Source: Actinoplanes sichuanensis
Lineage (GTDB): Bacteria; Actinomycetota; Actinomycetes; Mycobacteriales; Micromonosporaceae
Assembly (NCBI RefSeq): GCF_033097365.1
Contig: NZ_AP028461.1
Coordinates: 3,410,001-3,474,000, forward strand
Reading direction: 5' to 3'
Length of the DNA: 64,000 nt
This document shows, piece after piece, positions 40,157 to 49,301 of this stretch; positions within the stretch are counted from its first letter, which is position 1; each line of letters starts with the position of its first letter. The position numbers and the translations under genes are program-made. The notes under the pieces are model-generated. The model was not told the DNA's origin. It did no database searches and saw nothing but the letters and a program-made list of their open reading frames with translations.

Positions 40157-41463
40157 GACGCTGGATGCGCGCCGCGATCCCGTTCGCCGTCCTGACCACC
40201 CTGATCAGCGGCACCCTGATCGTGCACGCCGTCGAGACACCCGACGACGACGACCCGGCCTACCTGAACCCGCAGCAGGTCCAGGGCATCAGCGGCGGCA
40301 CCCTGGCCGAACGGCTCCGCGCCCGCGGCATCACCGTCGCCCGCGCCGTCAGCACCGAGGAGGCCGTCGACCTGCTCCGCGACGACCCGGTCACCGTCTT
40401 CGTCGCCACCCCCGACCTGGCCGACCTGACCGGCCTGCGCAACCTGCCGGCCGGCAGCCACCTGGTCGCGGTCAACCCGTCCGCGTCGGCCCTGCTGCGC
40501 AGCGGCTGGCCCGCCGAGGTCAGCCGCACCTACTGGAACACCGGCGTCGCCGACCCGATCTGCGGCGACCAGATCGCCGTCGCCGCCGGGCCCGCCGCCG
40601 TCCGCAAGACCGAATACGTCGTCACCCGCGGCGGGGTCTGCTACAACGGCGCGCTCGCCACGTTCCCGGTCAACCGGTACACCGTCACCGTGGTCGGCTC
40701 ACCCGACCCGTTCCGTGACGACCGGATCGCCGAACACGGCAACGCCGCCCTCGCCGTCGGCCTGCTCGCCCAGCACGAGCAGGTCATCTGGCTCGACGTG
40801 CACGAACGCGACCGGCCGACCCCGACGACCCCGCCCACCCGGGTCACCGACGAGCCGCAAGGGTTCACCCCCACGCCCGGCGGCACCGAGTCCTACGAGC
40901 CGTGGGAGAACGGCGAAGGCGGACCCGGCGGCCCCGGCGGCGAAGGCGACCGGCCGGGAGACGGCCAAGGCCAAGCCGACGGCAACGGGCAGGGCCAGGG
41001 CCAGGGGCAGGGCGGCCCGTCCGACGACCCGCTGCTGCAGAGCCTGCCGCCGGCCCTGCTGGCCACCCTGCTCCTGCTCGCGCTGATCCTGATCGCCCTG
41101 GCCGCCGCCGCGGCCCGCCGCCTGGGCACCCCGGTCGCCGAACCCCTGCCGTCCCGAGTCCCGGCCAACGAGACCATGCTCGGCCACGCCCGCCTCTACC
41201 AGCGCGCCCGCGCCCGTGAGGCGTCCCTGGACATCCTGCGCACCAACGCCCGCCGCCGACTCACCACCCACCTCGGGCTCCCCCCGGACGCCGACAGCGA
41301 ACAGATCGCCGCCCACGCCGGCCTGCCGGTCCGCTACGTTCGCGACATCCTCGACGGCGACGCCCCGGACAGCAACGCCGACCTGGTCGAGGCCGCCACC
41401 CTGCTGCAACGCCTGGTCCGCGACGTCACCACCCCACCGCCCGTTGAAGGAGAGCAGTCGTGA
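40153..41463 (+). CDS. DUF4350 domain membrane protein
   Basis: TM1 at residues 8-27 is followed by an extracytoplasmic DUF4350 domain (LAERLRARGITVARAVSTEE, then NLPAGSHLVAVNPSASAL). A Gly/Gln/Pro-rich linker at about 240-290 precedes TM2 (PPALLATLLLLALILIALAA) and a cytosolic helical tail. It belongs to the conserved MoxR-DUF58 block and may be an envelope component. Start ATG 40153, stop overlapping the moxR-like GTG. Confidence 0.85.
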   Translation: MRRWMRAAIPFAVLTTLISGTLIVHAVETPDDDDPAYLNPQQVQGISGGTLAERLRARGITVARAVSTEEAVDLLRDDPVTVFVATPDLADLTGLRNLPAGSHLVAVNPSASALLRSGWPAEVSRTYWNTGVADPICGDQIAVAAGPAAVRKTEYVVTRGGVCYNGALATFPVNRYTVTVVGSPDPFRDDRIAEHGNAALAVGLLAQHEQVIWLDVHERDRPTPTTPPTRVTDEPQGFTPTPGGTESYEPWENGEGGPGGPGGEGDRPGDGQGQADGNGQGQGQGQGGPSDDPLLQSLPPALLATLLLLALILIALAAAAARRLGTPVAEPLPSRVPANETMLGHARLYQRARAREASLDILRTNARRRLTTHLGLPPDADSEQIAAHAGLPVRYVRDILDGDAPDSNADLVEAATLLQRLVRDVTTPPPVEGEQS

Positions 41464-42422
41464 CAACCGATTCCCACCAGGCCCGCGAAGCACTGGGCCG
41501 GCTGCGCGCCGAGGTCGGCAAAGCCGTCGTCGGCCAGGACGCGGTCGTCGGCGGGGTGCTTGTCGCGTTGCTCTGCGGCGGCCACGTCCTGCTCGAAGGT
41601 GTCCCCGGCGTCGCCAAGACCCTGCTCATCCGCGCCCTGTCGACCGCCCTCGACCTGGACACCAAACGGGTCCAGTTCACCCCCGACCTGATGCCCGGCG
41701 ACGTCACCGGCTCACTGATCTACGACGCGCACAGCGCCGCGTTCAACTTCCGGGCCGGGCCGGTGTTCACCAACCTGCTACTCGCCGACGAGATCAACCG
41801 GACCCCACCGAAAACCCAGGCCGCCCTCCTGGAAGCCATGGAGGAACGCCAGGTCACCGTCGACGGCAGCCCCCGCCCACTGCCCCAGCCGTTCCTGGTC
41901 GCCGCCACCCAGAACCCGATCGAATACGAGGGCACCTACCCACTGCCCGAAGCCCAACTCGACCGGTTCCTGCTGAAACTGTCGGTCCCGCTGCCGCAAC
42001 GCGACGAGGAACTCAACATCCTGCGCGCCCACCACCACGGCTTCGACCCGCGCGACCTCAAATCGGTCGGGATCACCCCGGTCGCCGGGCCCGCCGACCT
42101 GATCTCCGGCCGGTACGCCGTACAACGCGTCGCCGTCGCCGAACCGGTCCTGGCCTACATCGTCGACCTGTGCCGGGCCACCCGCACCGCCCCGGCCCTG
42201 GAACTCGGCGCATCCCCCCGCGGCGCGACCGCCCTACTGGCCGTCTCCAAGGCCAACGCGTGGCTGCACGGCCGCGACTACGTACTGCCCGACGACGTCA
42301 AGGCGTTCACCGTACCCACCCTGCGACACCGGGTCCGGCTGCGCGCCGACGCCGAACTCGACGGCGCCACCGTCGAAGGCGTACTGGCCGCGGTCCTGGC
42401 CGCCGTGCCCGCCCCCCGCTGA
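41460..42422 (+). CDS. MoxR-family AAA+ ATPase
   Basis: Starting at GTG 41460, the 320-residue ATPase has Walker A LEGVPGVAKTLLIRAL, the family's VQFTPDLMPGDVTGS, Walker B LLLADEINRTPPKTQAALLE, sensor 1 VAATQNPIEYEGTYPLPEAQ and the arginine-finger segment LDRFLLKL. MoxR ATPases act as chaperones that mature partner complexes; the partner here is the DUF58 protein encoded next (TGATG overlap). Confidence 0.92.
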   Translation: MTTDSHQAREALGRLRAEVGKAVVGQDAVVGGVLVALLCGGHVLLEGVPGVAKTLLIRALSTALDLDTKRVQFTPDLMPGDVTGSLIYDAHSAAFNFRAGPVFTNLLLADEINRTPPKTQAALLEAMEERQVTVDGSPRPLPQPFLVAATQNPIEYEGTYPLPEAQLDRFLLKLSVPLPQRDEELNILRAHHHGFDPRDLKSVGITPVAGPADLISGRYAVQRVAVAEPVLAYIVDLCRATRTAPALELGASPRGATALLAVSKANAWLHGRDYVLPDDVKAFTVPTLRHRVRLRADAELDGATVEGVLAAVLAAVPAPR

Positions 42423-43738
42423 TGATCACCCGCCGGTTCGCGGTCCTGCTCGCCCTGGGACTGCCGTTCACCGCCCTCACCCCGCAACCGTGGTACGCGC
42501 TGGCCGCGATCCTCACCGGTGGGCTACTTCTGGCCGGGCTGGACGCGGGCATGGCCGGCTCCCTGGCCGGGCTGCGGCTACGCCGCGACGGCGACCGCAC
42601 CGTCTGGCTCGGCGGCAGCGCCCGGGTCATCCTCACCGTCGCCAACACCGGACACCGGACGGTACGGCTACACCTGCGCGACAGCTGGGTCCCGTCCGCC
42701 GGAGCCGGGCCACTGTCGCACACCGCCGTGCTCCGCGAGGGCAGCGAACACTCGGTCACCACCACCCTGACCCCGACCCGGCACGGCGACCGCCCCGCCG
42801 TCCGGGTCACCCTGCGCTCGGCCGGCCCCCTCGGACTGGCCTACCGCCAACGCCGCCGCACCTGGAACGAACGCCAGACCCCCGCCTGGTCACTACGGGT
42901 GCTCCCACGGTTCCCGTCCCGGCGGGTGCTGCCGGAGAAACTGGCCCGCCTGCGCGTCGTCGACGGCAGCGTGGTCACCCGCGGCCGTGGCCACGGCACC
43001 GAATTCGACGCCCTGCGCGAATACGTGATCGGCGACGACGTCCGCTCGATCGACTGGCGGGCCAGCGCCCGCGCCCACGACGTGGTGGTCCGCACCTGGC
43101 GCCCGGAACGCGACAGGCGCGTCGTCTGCGTCCTGGACACCGGCCGCACCTCGGCCGCCCTGATCGGCGACGCCCCCCGCCTGGACGCCTCGATCGACGC
43201 CGCCCTGCTGCTGTCGGTGCTGGCCACCCGCGCCGACGACCGGGTCGACCTGCTCGCCCTCGACGCCAAGGTACGCATCCGGGTCGAGGGCGGCGGCCAC
43301 CGCAGCAAACTGACCCGCCTCATCGACGCCATGGCCTCCCTGCACCCGGAACTCGCCGAAACCGACTTCACCCTGCTCGGCCAGGAGATGCTGCGCCGCG
43401 ACCGCAAACGCACGCTGCTGGTGATCTTCACCGCGCTGGACACCGCCCCGATGATCGCCGGGCTGCTGCCGCTGCTACCGAAACTCACCGCCCGACACAA
43501 GGTGATCGTCGCCGCCGTCCGCGACCCGCTGGTCAGCCGGCTGGCCGAACTACCCGACCAACCCGGCCCGGCCGACGTGCACCGGGCCGCCGCCGCCCAG
43601 CGGGTGCTGGCCGACCGGGACCGGGTCCGCGACGTGCTCGCCCACTCCGGGGCCACCGTCGTCGACGCCGACGCCGACACGTTCGCCGGCCAGGTCGCCG
43701 ACGTCTACCTGCTGCTGAAAGCCTCCGGGCGGCTCTGA
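42422..43738 (+). CDS. DUF58 protein (vWA-like), MoxR partner
   Basis: The 438-residue protein has two N-terminal helices (ITRRFAVLLALGLPFTALTP, WYALAAILTGGLLLAGLDAG), a beta domain, and the DUF58 core: GTEFDALREYVIGDDVRSID followed by WRASARAHDVVVRTWRPERD. A vWA-type stretch VCVLDTGRTSAAL carries a partial MIDAS. It typically functions with MoxR in envelope or stress processes. Its end overlaps the convergent spoIIM-like gene by 34 bp. Confidence 0.9.
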   Translation: MITRRFAVLLALGLPFTALTPQPWYALAAILTGGLLLAGLDAGMAGSLAGLRLRRDGDRTVWLGGSARVILTVANTGHRTVRLHLRDSWVPSAGAGPLSHTAVLREGSEHSVTTTLTPTRHGDRPAVRVTLRSAGPLGLAYRQRRRTWNERQTPAWSLRVLPRFPSRRVLPEKLARLRVVDGSVVTRGRGHGTEFDALREYVIGDDVRSIDWRASARAHDVVVRTWRPERDRRVVCVLDTGRTSAALIGDAPRLDASIDAALLLSVLATRADDRVDLLALDAKVRIRVEGGGHRSKLTRLIDAMASLHPELAETDFTLLGQEMLRRDRKRTLLVIFTALDTAPMIAGLLPLLPKLTARHKVIVAAVRDPLVSRLAELPDQPGPADVHRAAAAQRVLADRDRVRDVLAHSGATVVDADADTFAGQVADVYLLLKASGRL

Positions 43739-44664
43739 CGACGGCCCCAGAGCAGGGCGTAGCCGAGGAACAGCAGCCACAGCAGGCCACCGAACCCGAC
43801 CCGCAGCGCCGCCGGCAACGGCGACGGCGTCACGTAGGCCTCCAACACGCCCGAGACCAGCAGGATGAACACCAGCCCGACCGCGACGATCATGCCCTCC
43901 CGCGCCCAGTGCACCAGCGACTCCCGGCGGGTCATCAACGGCCCCGGCGCGATCCACGACCAGCCGATCCGCAGCCCCACCCCGCCACCGATGAAGATCG
44001 CGGTCAGCTCCAGGAAACCGTGCGGGGCGATGTAGGTCAGATAGACGTCGCCGGCCCCGGCGTCGAACATCGCCGCACCCATCATCGCGATACTGATCAG
44101 GTTGGTGGCCAGCAGATAGAACACCGGCAGGATCAGCACCCCGGACGCCAGGCACTGGGCGGCCAGCATCGCGTTGTTGACCCAGACCGCGCTGAAGAAC
44201 GTCGCGGCCCGATACTCGCTGTAGTAGCCGACGAAGTTCTCCACCAGCAGCGCCTCATCCGGATGCGCCCCGAACCACGCCTCCAGCACCGCCGGATACC
44301 GCTGCACGTACTCGATCAGCCCCCACGCCGCACCGACCATCACCACCATCACGGTCAGCCACCACCACCGCGTGCGATACAGCGCCGCCGGCAGCCGCAC
44401 GGCGAAGAACGCGGCGACCGGCCGCCACGACATCCGCTCACTGCGGTTGATCGCCGCCCGCCCGGCCAACACCAACCGCGACAGATCGGCCAGCACCACC
44501 GCGTCCGGGGTCCGGCTACGCACGATCGACAGATGCGTCGCGGCCCGCTGATACAGCAGCACCATCTCGTCGACCTCGGCCGGATTCAGCTTGCGCCGAC
44601 CGACCAGCACCTCCAGCCGGCGCCACTCACCACCGTGCTCGGCCACGTACGCATCGAGATCCAC
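43705..44664 (-). CDS. Stage II sporulation protein M (SpoIIM-like)
   Basis: The 319-residue membrane protein has five or six helices and the SpoIIM-family landmarks: LYQRAATHLSIVRSRTPDA, FFSAVWVNNAMLAAQCLASG and YIAPHGFLELTAIFIGGGVG. In endospore formers SpoIIM works with peptidoglycan hydrolases during engulfment; in actinobacteria the homologue is universally beside RDD and MoxR genes with unknown role. It diverges from the RDD gene across 23 bp. Confidence 0.88.
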   Translation of the reverse strand: MDLDAYVAEHGGEWRRLEVLVGRRKLNPAEVDEMVLLYQRAATHLSIVRSRTPDAVVLADLSRLVLAGRAAINRSERMSWRPVAAFFAVRLPAALYRTRWWWLTVMVVMVGAAWGLIEYVQRYPAVLEAWFGAHPDEALLVENFVGYYSEYRAATFFSAVWVNNAMLAAQCLASGVLILPVFYLLATNLISIAMMGAAMFDAGAGDVYLTYIAPHGFLELTAIFIGGGVGLRIGWSWIAPGPLMTRRESLVHWAREGMIVAVGLVFILLVSGVLEAYVTPSPLPAALRVGFGGLLWLLFLGYALLWGRRQSRPEAFSSR

Positions 44665-44687
44665 CCTCGCAGAGTAGAGGGCCCATC

Positions 44688-45533
44688 GTGTTGACTGTCC
44701 GGGTGCTCACCACCGCCGAAGCCGTCGAGATCGACGTGCGCCCCGCCCGCCTCGGGTCGCGCGCCATCGCCCTGATGTTCGACATCCTGATGCAGGCGAT
44801 CGTCTTCGGCTTCCTGACCGCCCTGTACTACATCGTCAACGACATGCTGCCCCCGGCGTACACCGACCTGATCCGCCCGGACACCGCCTACCTGATCGGC
44901 ATCGCGATCGTCGCCGTCGGCTACCCCACGGTCGCCGAGACGTTCACCAACGGCCGCAGCTTCGGCAAAATGATCATGGGGTTGCGGGTGATCCGCGAGG
45001 ACGGCGGCCCGATCCGCGCCCGGCACGCCTTCACCCGCGCCCTGATCGGCCTGGCCGTCGAATGGCCCGGCCTGCTGCTGCCGCTGGTCACCTGGGCCGG
45101 CAGCCTGGCCACCATGATCGCCTCCCGGCGCGGCCGCCGCCTCGGCGACCTGGCCGCCGGCACCCTGGTCGTCCACGAACGCCGCCCGGTGCCCTGGAAC
45201 CTGGTCCCCGGCATGCCCGCCGGCCTGGCCCTGTGGGCCGCCGACGCCGACCTGTCCGCCGTCGACGACGACCTGGCCGAGGCCGTCCGCCAGTTCGCCG
45301 CCCGCTCGGTCAACTTCGCCGAACCGTACCGGTCGGTCCTCGGCCAGAGCCTGCACGCCGAGGTCAAAGCCAAAGTCACCCCACCACCGCCGTCCGGCAC
45401 CCCACCGTGGCTGTTCCTGGTCGCGGTCCTCGCCGAACGCCGACGGCGTTCCGCCGCCCAGCTCGCCGCCACCCGAGCGGTCACCCAGCGCGTCCTGCCC
45501 GGCTTCGGCCAGGTCCCCGCCGCCCGCCGCTGA
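44688..45533 (+). CDS. RDD family membrane protein
   Basis: The 281-residue protein starts at GTG 44688 and contains the RDD domain: RPARLGSRAIALMFDILMQA (Arg-Asp features), NGRSFGKMIMGLRVIREDGG and GRRLGDLAAGTLVVHER. Three helices. The C-terminal 100 residues are cytosolic. A TAGAGG box 9 bp upstream suggests leaderless transcription. Conserved partner of SpoIIM. Confidence 0.9.
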   Translation: MLTVRVLTTAEAVEIDVRPARLGSRAIALMFDILMQAIVFGFLTALYYIVNDMLPPAYTDLIRPDTAYLIGIAIVAVGYPTVAETFTNGRSFGKMIMGLRVIREDGGPIRARHAFTRALIGLAVEWPGLLLPLVTWAGSLATMIASRRGRRLGDLAAGTLVVHERRPVPWNLVPGMPAGLALWAADADLSAVDDDLAEAVRQFAARSVNFAEPYRSVLGQSLHAEVKAKVTPPPPSGTPPWLFLVAVLAERRRRSAAQLAATRAVTQRVLPGFGQVPAARR

Positions 45534-45609
45534 CTTCTCACCCCGAACCTCATCTGATACGGCCACCCGAACCCGTCACACGCGAGAGGCCGGCACACCC
45601 GGCCGCCCA

Positions 45610-46761
45610 TCAGGATTCGGACGCCGCCCGCCCTCCGGCAACGGCACGGTCGCCGATCGTGAGAACGTCGTCACGGCAGCTCACGAACACCCCGCCCGGC
45701 CGCTCCAGACGCGCCGCCCGCACCGGCCACCGCCCGTCCACCGGCTCGGCGAAGTTCACCGACACCCCGTCTGCGCACTCCACGAGCGTCAGACACGCCA
45801 TGTCCGGCATCCGGCTCGCGTCCGGCCGATGATCAGCGACCGCACCCCACGAGTCGGCCATCGACTGGAACACCCGGTCACGCTCCGCACCCCGCAGCCG
45901 CGCCGCCTCCCCGGCCCGAGTCCCCGCCCCGGCCAACGGCACCACCAGCGATTCCAGCGCGACCCGCCCGACGTGACCGCAGAACCGCACCCGGCGAATC
46001 TGCACCATCGATTCCCGAAACGCCCAGGCCGCAGCCGACGCGGCCCCCGTCGCCCGGCGCACCGGCGGACGACGCCGGCTCCGTTCCCGCCACGGCGGCA
46101 CCCGATCCTGCACCGCACGAGCCGCCCGCGACAGATGCCACTCCCAGTCGTCGATCCCGACCGTCACCGCCCCACCGGCGAGCAACCCCGACCGGCCGAT
46201 CCGGACCTGCTCACCGCCCAGCTGCAGCCCGTCGACGTCGGCACTGTCGAACACCGCCCGCGAAACCGGCATCTCCAGGTGGAACTCACCGACGCCGTCC
46301 GTGAACAGCCGCGGCGCCCGCACCACCATCAGGCCGCAGAACCCGTCCCCGGACCGCTCGATGCGCACCACCCGGGCCGTCGCCCGCGCCAGGTCGTAGT
46401 CACCGTCGAGCCCGCCCACCGCCACCGGCAGCACACTCGCGCGGAGCCGCCCCGCCGAGTCCCGGTAGTAGAGCGGCTCCGCCGGTACCGGCAGCAGCCG
46501 CCGCATCGGCTCACCGCAGACCTCGACCATCCACTCCCGGTGGAACTCACCCATCCACCGCAGACCGGCCCGCGCCGCCCGCTCCCGCAGCCACCGGTTC
46601 CGGATCCCGAGCACCCCGAAGAAGTGCGACGTGTTGTTGTCCCACACGTCGGCGAGACGGGCCACCTCCCGCCGATCGAAACGCCGCCCGTCCGCGACGA
46701 TCTCCGCGATCCGCTGCACCGACCGATCCACCAGTTCCACGAACATGCCGACCGCGCTCAT
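45610..46761 (-). CDS. Hypothetical protein, 383 residues
   Basis: From ATG 46761 (MSAVGMFVELVDRSVQRIAE) the protein is soluble, with a helical N-terminus (NNTSHFFGVLGIRNRWLRER) and an alternating beta-rich middle (GLMVVRAPRLFTDGVGEFHL, then MPVSRAVFDSADVDGLQLGG). The long open frame upstream to 46965 overlaps the FG-GAP gene and is not used. No family recognised. A strong hairpin sits 14 bp before its start, separating it from the FG-GAP gene. Confidence 0.6.
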   Translation of the reverse strand: MSAVGMFVELVDRSVQRIAEIVADGRRFDRREVARLADVWDNNTSHFFGVLGIRNRWLRERAARAGLRWMGEFHREWMVEVCGEPMRRLLPVPAEPLYYRDSAGRLRASVLPVAVGGLDGDYDLARATARVVRIERSGDGFCGLMVVRAPRLFTDGVGEFHLEMPVSRAVFDSADVDGLQLGGEQVRIGRSGLLAGGAVTVGIDDWEWHLSRAARAVQDRVPPWRERSRRRPPVRRATGAASAAAWAFRESMVQIRRVRFCGHVGRVALESLVVPLAGAGTRAGEAARLRGAERDRVFQSMADSWGAVADHRPDASRMPDMACLTLVECADGVSVNFAEPVDGRWPVRAARLERPGGVFVSCRDDVLTIGDRAVAGGRAASES

Positions 46762-46775
46762 GACACGGCAGCGTA

Positions 46776-46809
46776 GAACGGTGGGGCCGGCGAACCGGCC
46801 CCACCGTTC
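46776..46809 (-). terminator. Terminator of the FG-GAP protein gene
   Basis: GAACGGTGGGGCCGG (46776-46790), loop CGAA, then CCGGCCCCACCGTTC (46795-46809): perfect 15-bp arms right after the stop codon of the FG-GAP gene on the minus strand. Confidence 0.8.
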
Positions 46810-46810
46810 G

Positions 46811-47590
46811 TCAGCCGATCGCCAGGTAGTCGGCGAACGCCCCACCGGTCGGCCACATCGCCGTGTAGCCGAGCAGCCTGCCCGCACCGTTACCCGGGAA
46901 GAGCAGCATGTCGTTGTTGTTGTTGATCGCCGCGATGTCGAGCCTGCCGTCGGTGTTGAAGTCACCCGCGGCGATGCCCTTGTAGTTCGCGAACGCCCCG
47001 CCGGTCGGCCACATCGCCGCGTACGAGGTCAGCTTCCCGGCCCCGTCACCGGGCAGCAGCAGCATGTCGTTGTTGTTGTTGATCGCCGCGATGTCGAACC
47101 GGCCGTCACCGTTGAAGTCACCGGACGTGATCGCCTTGTAGTTGGCGAACGCGCCACCGGTGGGCCACATCGCCGCGTACGTGGTCAGCTTGCCCGTTCC
47201 GTTGCCCGGGAAGAACAGCATGTCGTTGTTGTTGTTGATGCCGGCCAGGTCGAGACGACCGTCGCCGTTGAAGTCACCCGCGGTGATCGCCTTGTAGTTC
47301 GCGAACGCCCCCGCCGTCGGCCACATCGCCGTGTAGCCGAGCAGCTTGCCCGCACCGTCACCCGGGAAGAACAGCAGCGTGTTACCGGCGTTGATGCCGG
47401 CCACGTCGGCCTTGCCGTCGCTGTTGAAGTCACCCGCGGTGATCGCCTTGTACCCGGCCCAGGCGCCACCGGTCGCCCACATCGGCGTGTACGACGGCAG
47501 CCTGCCCGCACCGTCTCCGGGGAACAGCAGCATGTCGCGGTTGTTGTTGATCGCCGCGAGGTCCGGGTTGCCGTCACCGTTGAAGTCGCC
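46811..47590 (-). repeat. Five 156-bp tandem repeats encoding FG-GAP blades
   Basis: Units begin at each GDFN(G/S/T)DG codon block and share long identical stretches such as the codons for INNNNDML and AFANYKAI. The close DNA identity points to recent duplication or gene conversion; copy number could vary between strains. Confidence 0.75.
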
Positions 47591-48337
47591 ACGCGGCTTG
47601 ATCTCGGCGGCGGTCTGCGTCACCCACCCGGCGATGTCGTCCAGCCGCGTCAGCGTACCCCCGGCGGTGGCGTCGGCCGCCGCACCGAGGCAGCCGCCCT
47701 GACCACCGTCGGCGGTGATCGCGACGAGCTCGAAACCACCGGCCACCGAACGCAGCCCGGGCCCGCCCGCGTCACCCTTGCACGGCCCGGCCTGCCCCGG
47801 GGTGGCCGGCGCGATACCGGTCGCCACCGTAGCGACCGACGACACCGTGAACGTGCCCAGATGCGCCTGACCCGGCACCCATTCGGTGGCGGTGCGCCCG
47901 TACCCGAGCACCGACAGCGTCTGCCCGGCCACCGGCGCCGTCGTCGCCACCTTGACCGGGACCACACCGGCCACCGAGGTGGCCAACTTGACCAGCACCA
48001 CGTCCCGGCTCGGATGCGGCACCACGCGGGTCGCCGTGCGCCCGGCGCCGCCGACGGTCACCGTGGTCGCCACCGTCGGAGCACCGTCGACGACAACCTG
48101 CCCACCGGCTTCGAAACACGACTTCGCCGTCACCACCCACCGGGTGTTCACCAGGGCACCCGTGCAGGAGAAACCGACGCCGGGGGCGCCGACCACCACC
48201 TTCGCCAGGTACGGGTGAACGGCACCGTCGACAGCGGTCCCACCGACGGCACCGACCGGAACCGGGAACAGCACCGCCGCGACCGACCCGGCGGCCACCG
48301 CTCCGCCGGTCAGTCGCCTTCGCAAGATCCCCCGCAT
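46811..48337 (-). CDS. Secreted trypsin-like pseudoprotease with FG-GAP repeats
   Basis: A signal peptide (MRGILRRRLTGGAVAAGSVA, cleavage near GAVG; ATG 48352 adds five residues) precedes an S1-family domain of about 220 residues. The catalytic His site reads VVTAKSCF instead of TAAHC and the Ser site CKGDAGGPG instead of GDSGGP, while the Asp region (SRDVVLVKL) is kept; hydrolysis should be impossible. Five FG-GAP/VCBS blades of about 52 residues follow, each with a calcium-type DFNGDGxxD loop and PGDGAGKL. It is probably a secreted binding protein. Confidence 0.85.
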   Translation of the reverse strand: MRGILRRRLTGGAVAAGSVAAVLFPVPVGAVGGTAVDGAVHPYLAKVVVGAPGVGFSCTGALVNTRWVVTAKSCFEAGGQVVVDGAPTVATTVTVGGAGRTATRVVPHPSRDVVLVKLATSVAGVVPVKVATTAPVAGQTLSVLGYGRTATEWVPGQAHLGTFTVSSVATVATGIAPATPGQAGPCKGDAGGPGLRSVAGGFELVAITADGGQGGCLGAAADATAGGTLTRLDDIAGWVTQTAAEIKPRGDFNGDGNPDLAAINNNRDMLLFPGDGAGRLPSYTPMWATGGAWAGYKAITAGDFNSDGKADVAGINAGNTLLFFPGDGAGKLLGYTAMWPTAGAFANYKAITAGDFNGDGRLDLAGINNNNDMLFFPGNGTGKLTTYAAMWPTGGAFANYKAITSGDFNGDGRFDIAAINNNNDMLLLPGDGAGKLTSYAAMWPTGGAFANYKGIAAGDFNTDGRLDIAAINNNNDMLLFPGNGAGRLLGYTAMWPTGGAFADYLAIG

Positions 48338-48491
48338 GAAACCCCCATCCATCCACACACGCCTACATAGACGTGCTCCTATCTCGACGTTGCGCACGTT
48401 ACACCGACGAGCCCGGACGGCAGGGACACCCGCAACCACCACCCGCCGTCCCGAAATCCGTTTCCGCAGCACCACCGGCCCCGGTTTGAAT

Positions 48492-49301
48492 GTGCGGGTG
48501 CTGACCATCCGCCCGGTGATCGAGGTAGACCCGTGGGCCCTGGCCGAGACCACCGGCGGCGAGGTGCTCGACGACGGCCCCGGCGGGCCGACGCTCCGGC
48601 AGAGGTCCCCGCTGCGGCCCGCCGACGGTCCGCAACCGTGGCGCACGGCATCACCACCGGCCTGGTCCTGGCTGCCCTTGGACGGCCGCCGTACGCCCGC
48701 CGAGGTGGCCCTGCTCATCGCGGCGGTGGCCGCAGCCACCCACCCCGCCGAAGACGACCCCGCCGAGACGCGGACCGCCCGGGCTCCTGAGGACTGGCCC
48801 GGCCCGGCGATCAACAGACTGCTGGCCGCGCCGGACCTGATCGTCGCCGGTGGCCTGCAGGTCCACGACAGCACCTCCGCGGTGACGGTGACACCAGGCT
48901 GCTGCTGCGGCCTGGAGACCTGGCGCGAATGGCCGGCCCTGCTGGGCGGCACCCCGCCGTGGCTGGGCCACGATCCCACCCCGACGTTCCAGGACCTCGG
49001 CCCCTACCTGCGCCTATGGCAGAACGACGGCGCCCGGGGCCCATACCTCGACATCCCCCGCGCCGACCTGCCCGCCCTGCTGGCACAGGCGCACCACGAC
49101 CTGAACGCCTTCCTCCCCCTGACCGGAGCCTGGGCCACCACCTGGACGGCCACCCACGGCCCCGCCACCCTCGACGGCGGTCCCGATCCGGCCACCGAGA
49201 CGCCGGGCCCTGCCCTGATGGCCGCCCTCGACCGCGGCTTCGCCGTCACCGCCCCACTGGAGTTCCCGTGCGATACCGCTACACCGGCCCCGCCGACATA
49301 G
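48492..49301 (+). CDS. Hypothetical protein with CCCGLE motif
   Basis: Start GTG 48492 (GTG 48498 also possible). The 269-residue protein is cytosolic. Landmarks are VTPGCCCGLETWREWPALLG near residue 135, LGPYLRLWQNDGARGPYLDI and LPALLAQAHHDLNAFLPLTG. The CCCGLE block recurs in actinobacterial hypothetical proteins and may bind metal, which is inference. It overlaps the following gene by 34 bp in another frame, so the two are likely co-translated. Confidence 0.65.
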   Translation: MRVLTIRPVIEVDPWALAETTGGEVLDDGPGGPTLRQRSPLRPADGPQPWRTASPPAWSWLPLDGRRTPAEVALLIAAVAAATHPAEDDPAETRTARAPEDWPGPAINRLLAAPDLIVAGGLQVHDSTSAVTVTPGCCCGLETWREWPALLGGTPPWLGHDPTPTFQDLGPYLRLWQNDGARGPYLDIPRADLPALLAQAHHDLNAFLPLTGAWATTWTATHGPATLDGGPDPATETPGPALMAALDRGFAVTAPLEFPCDTATPAPPT

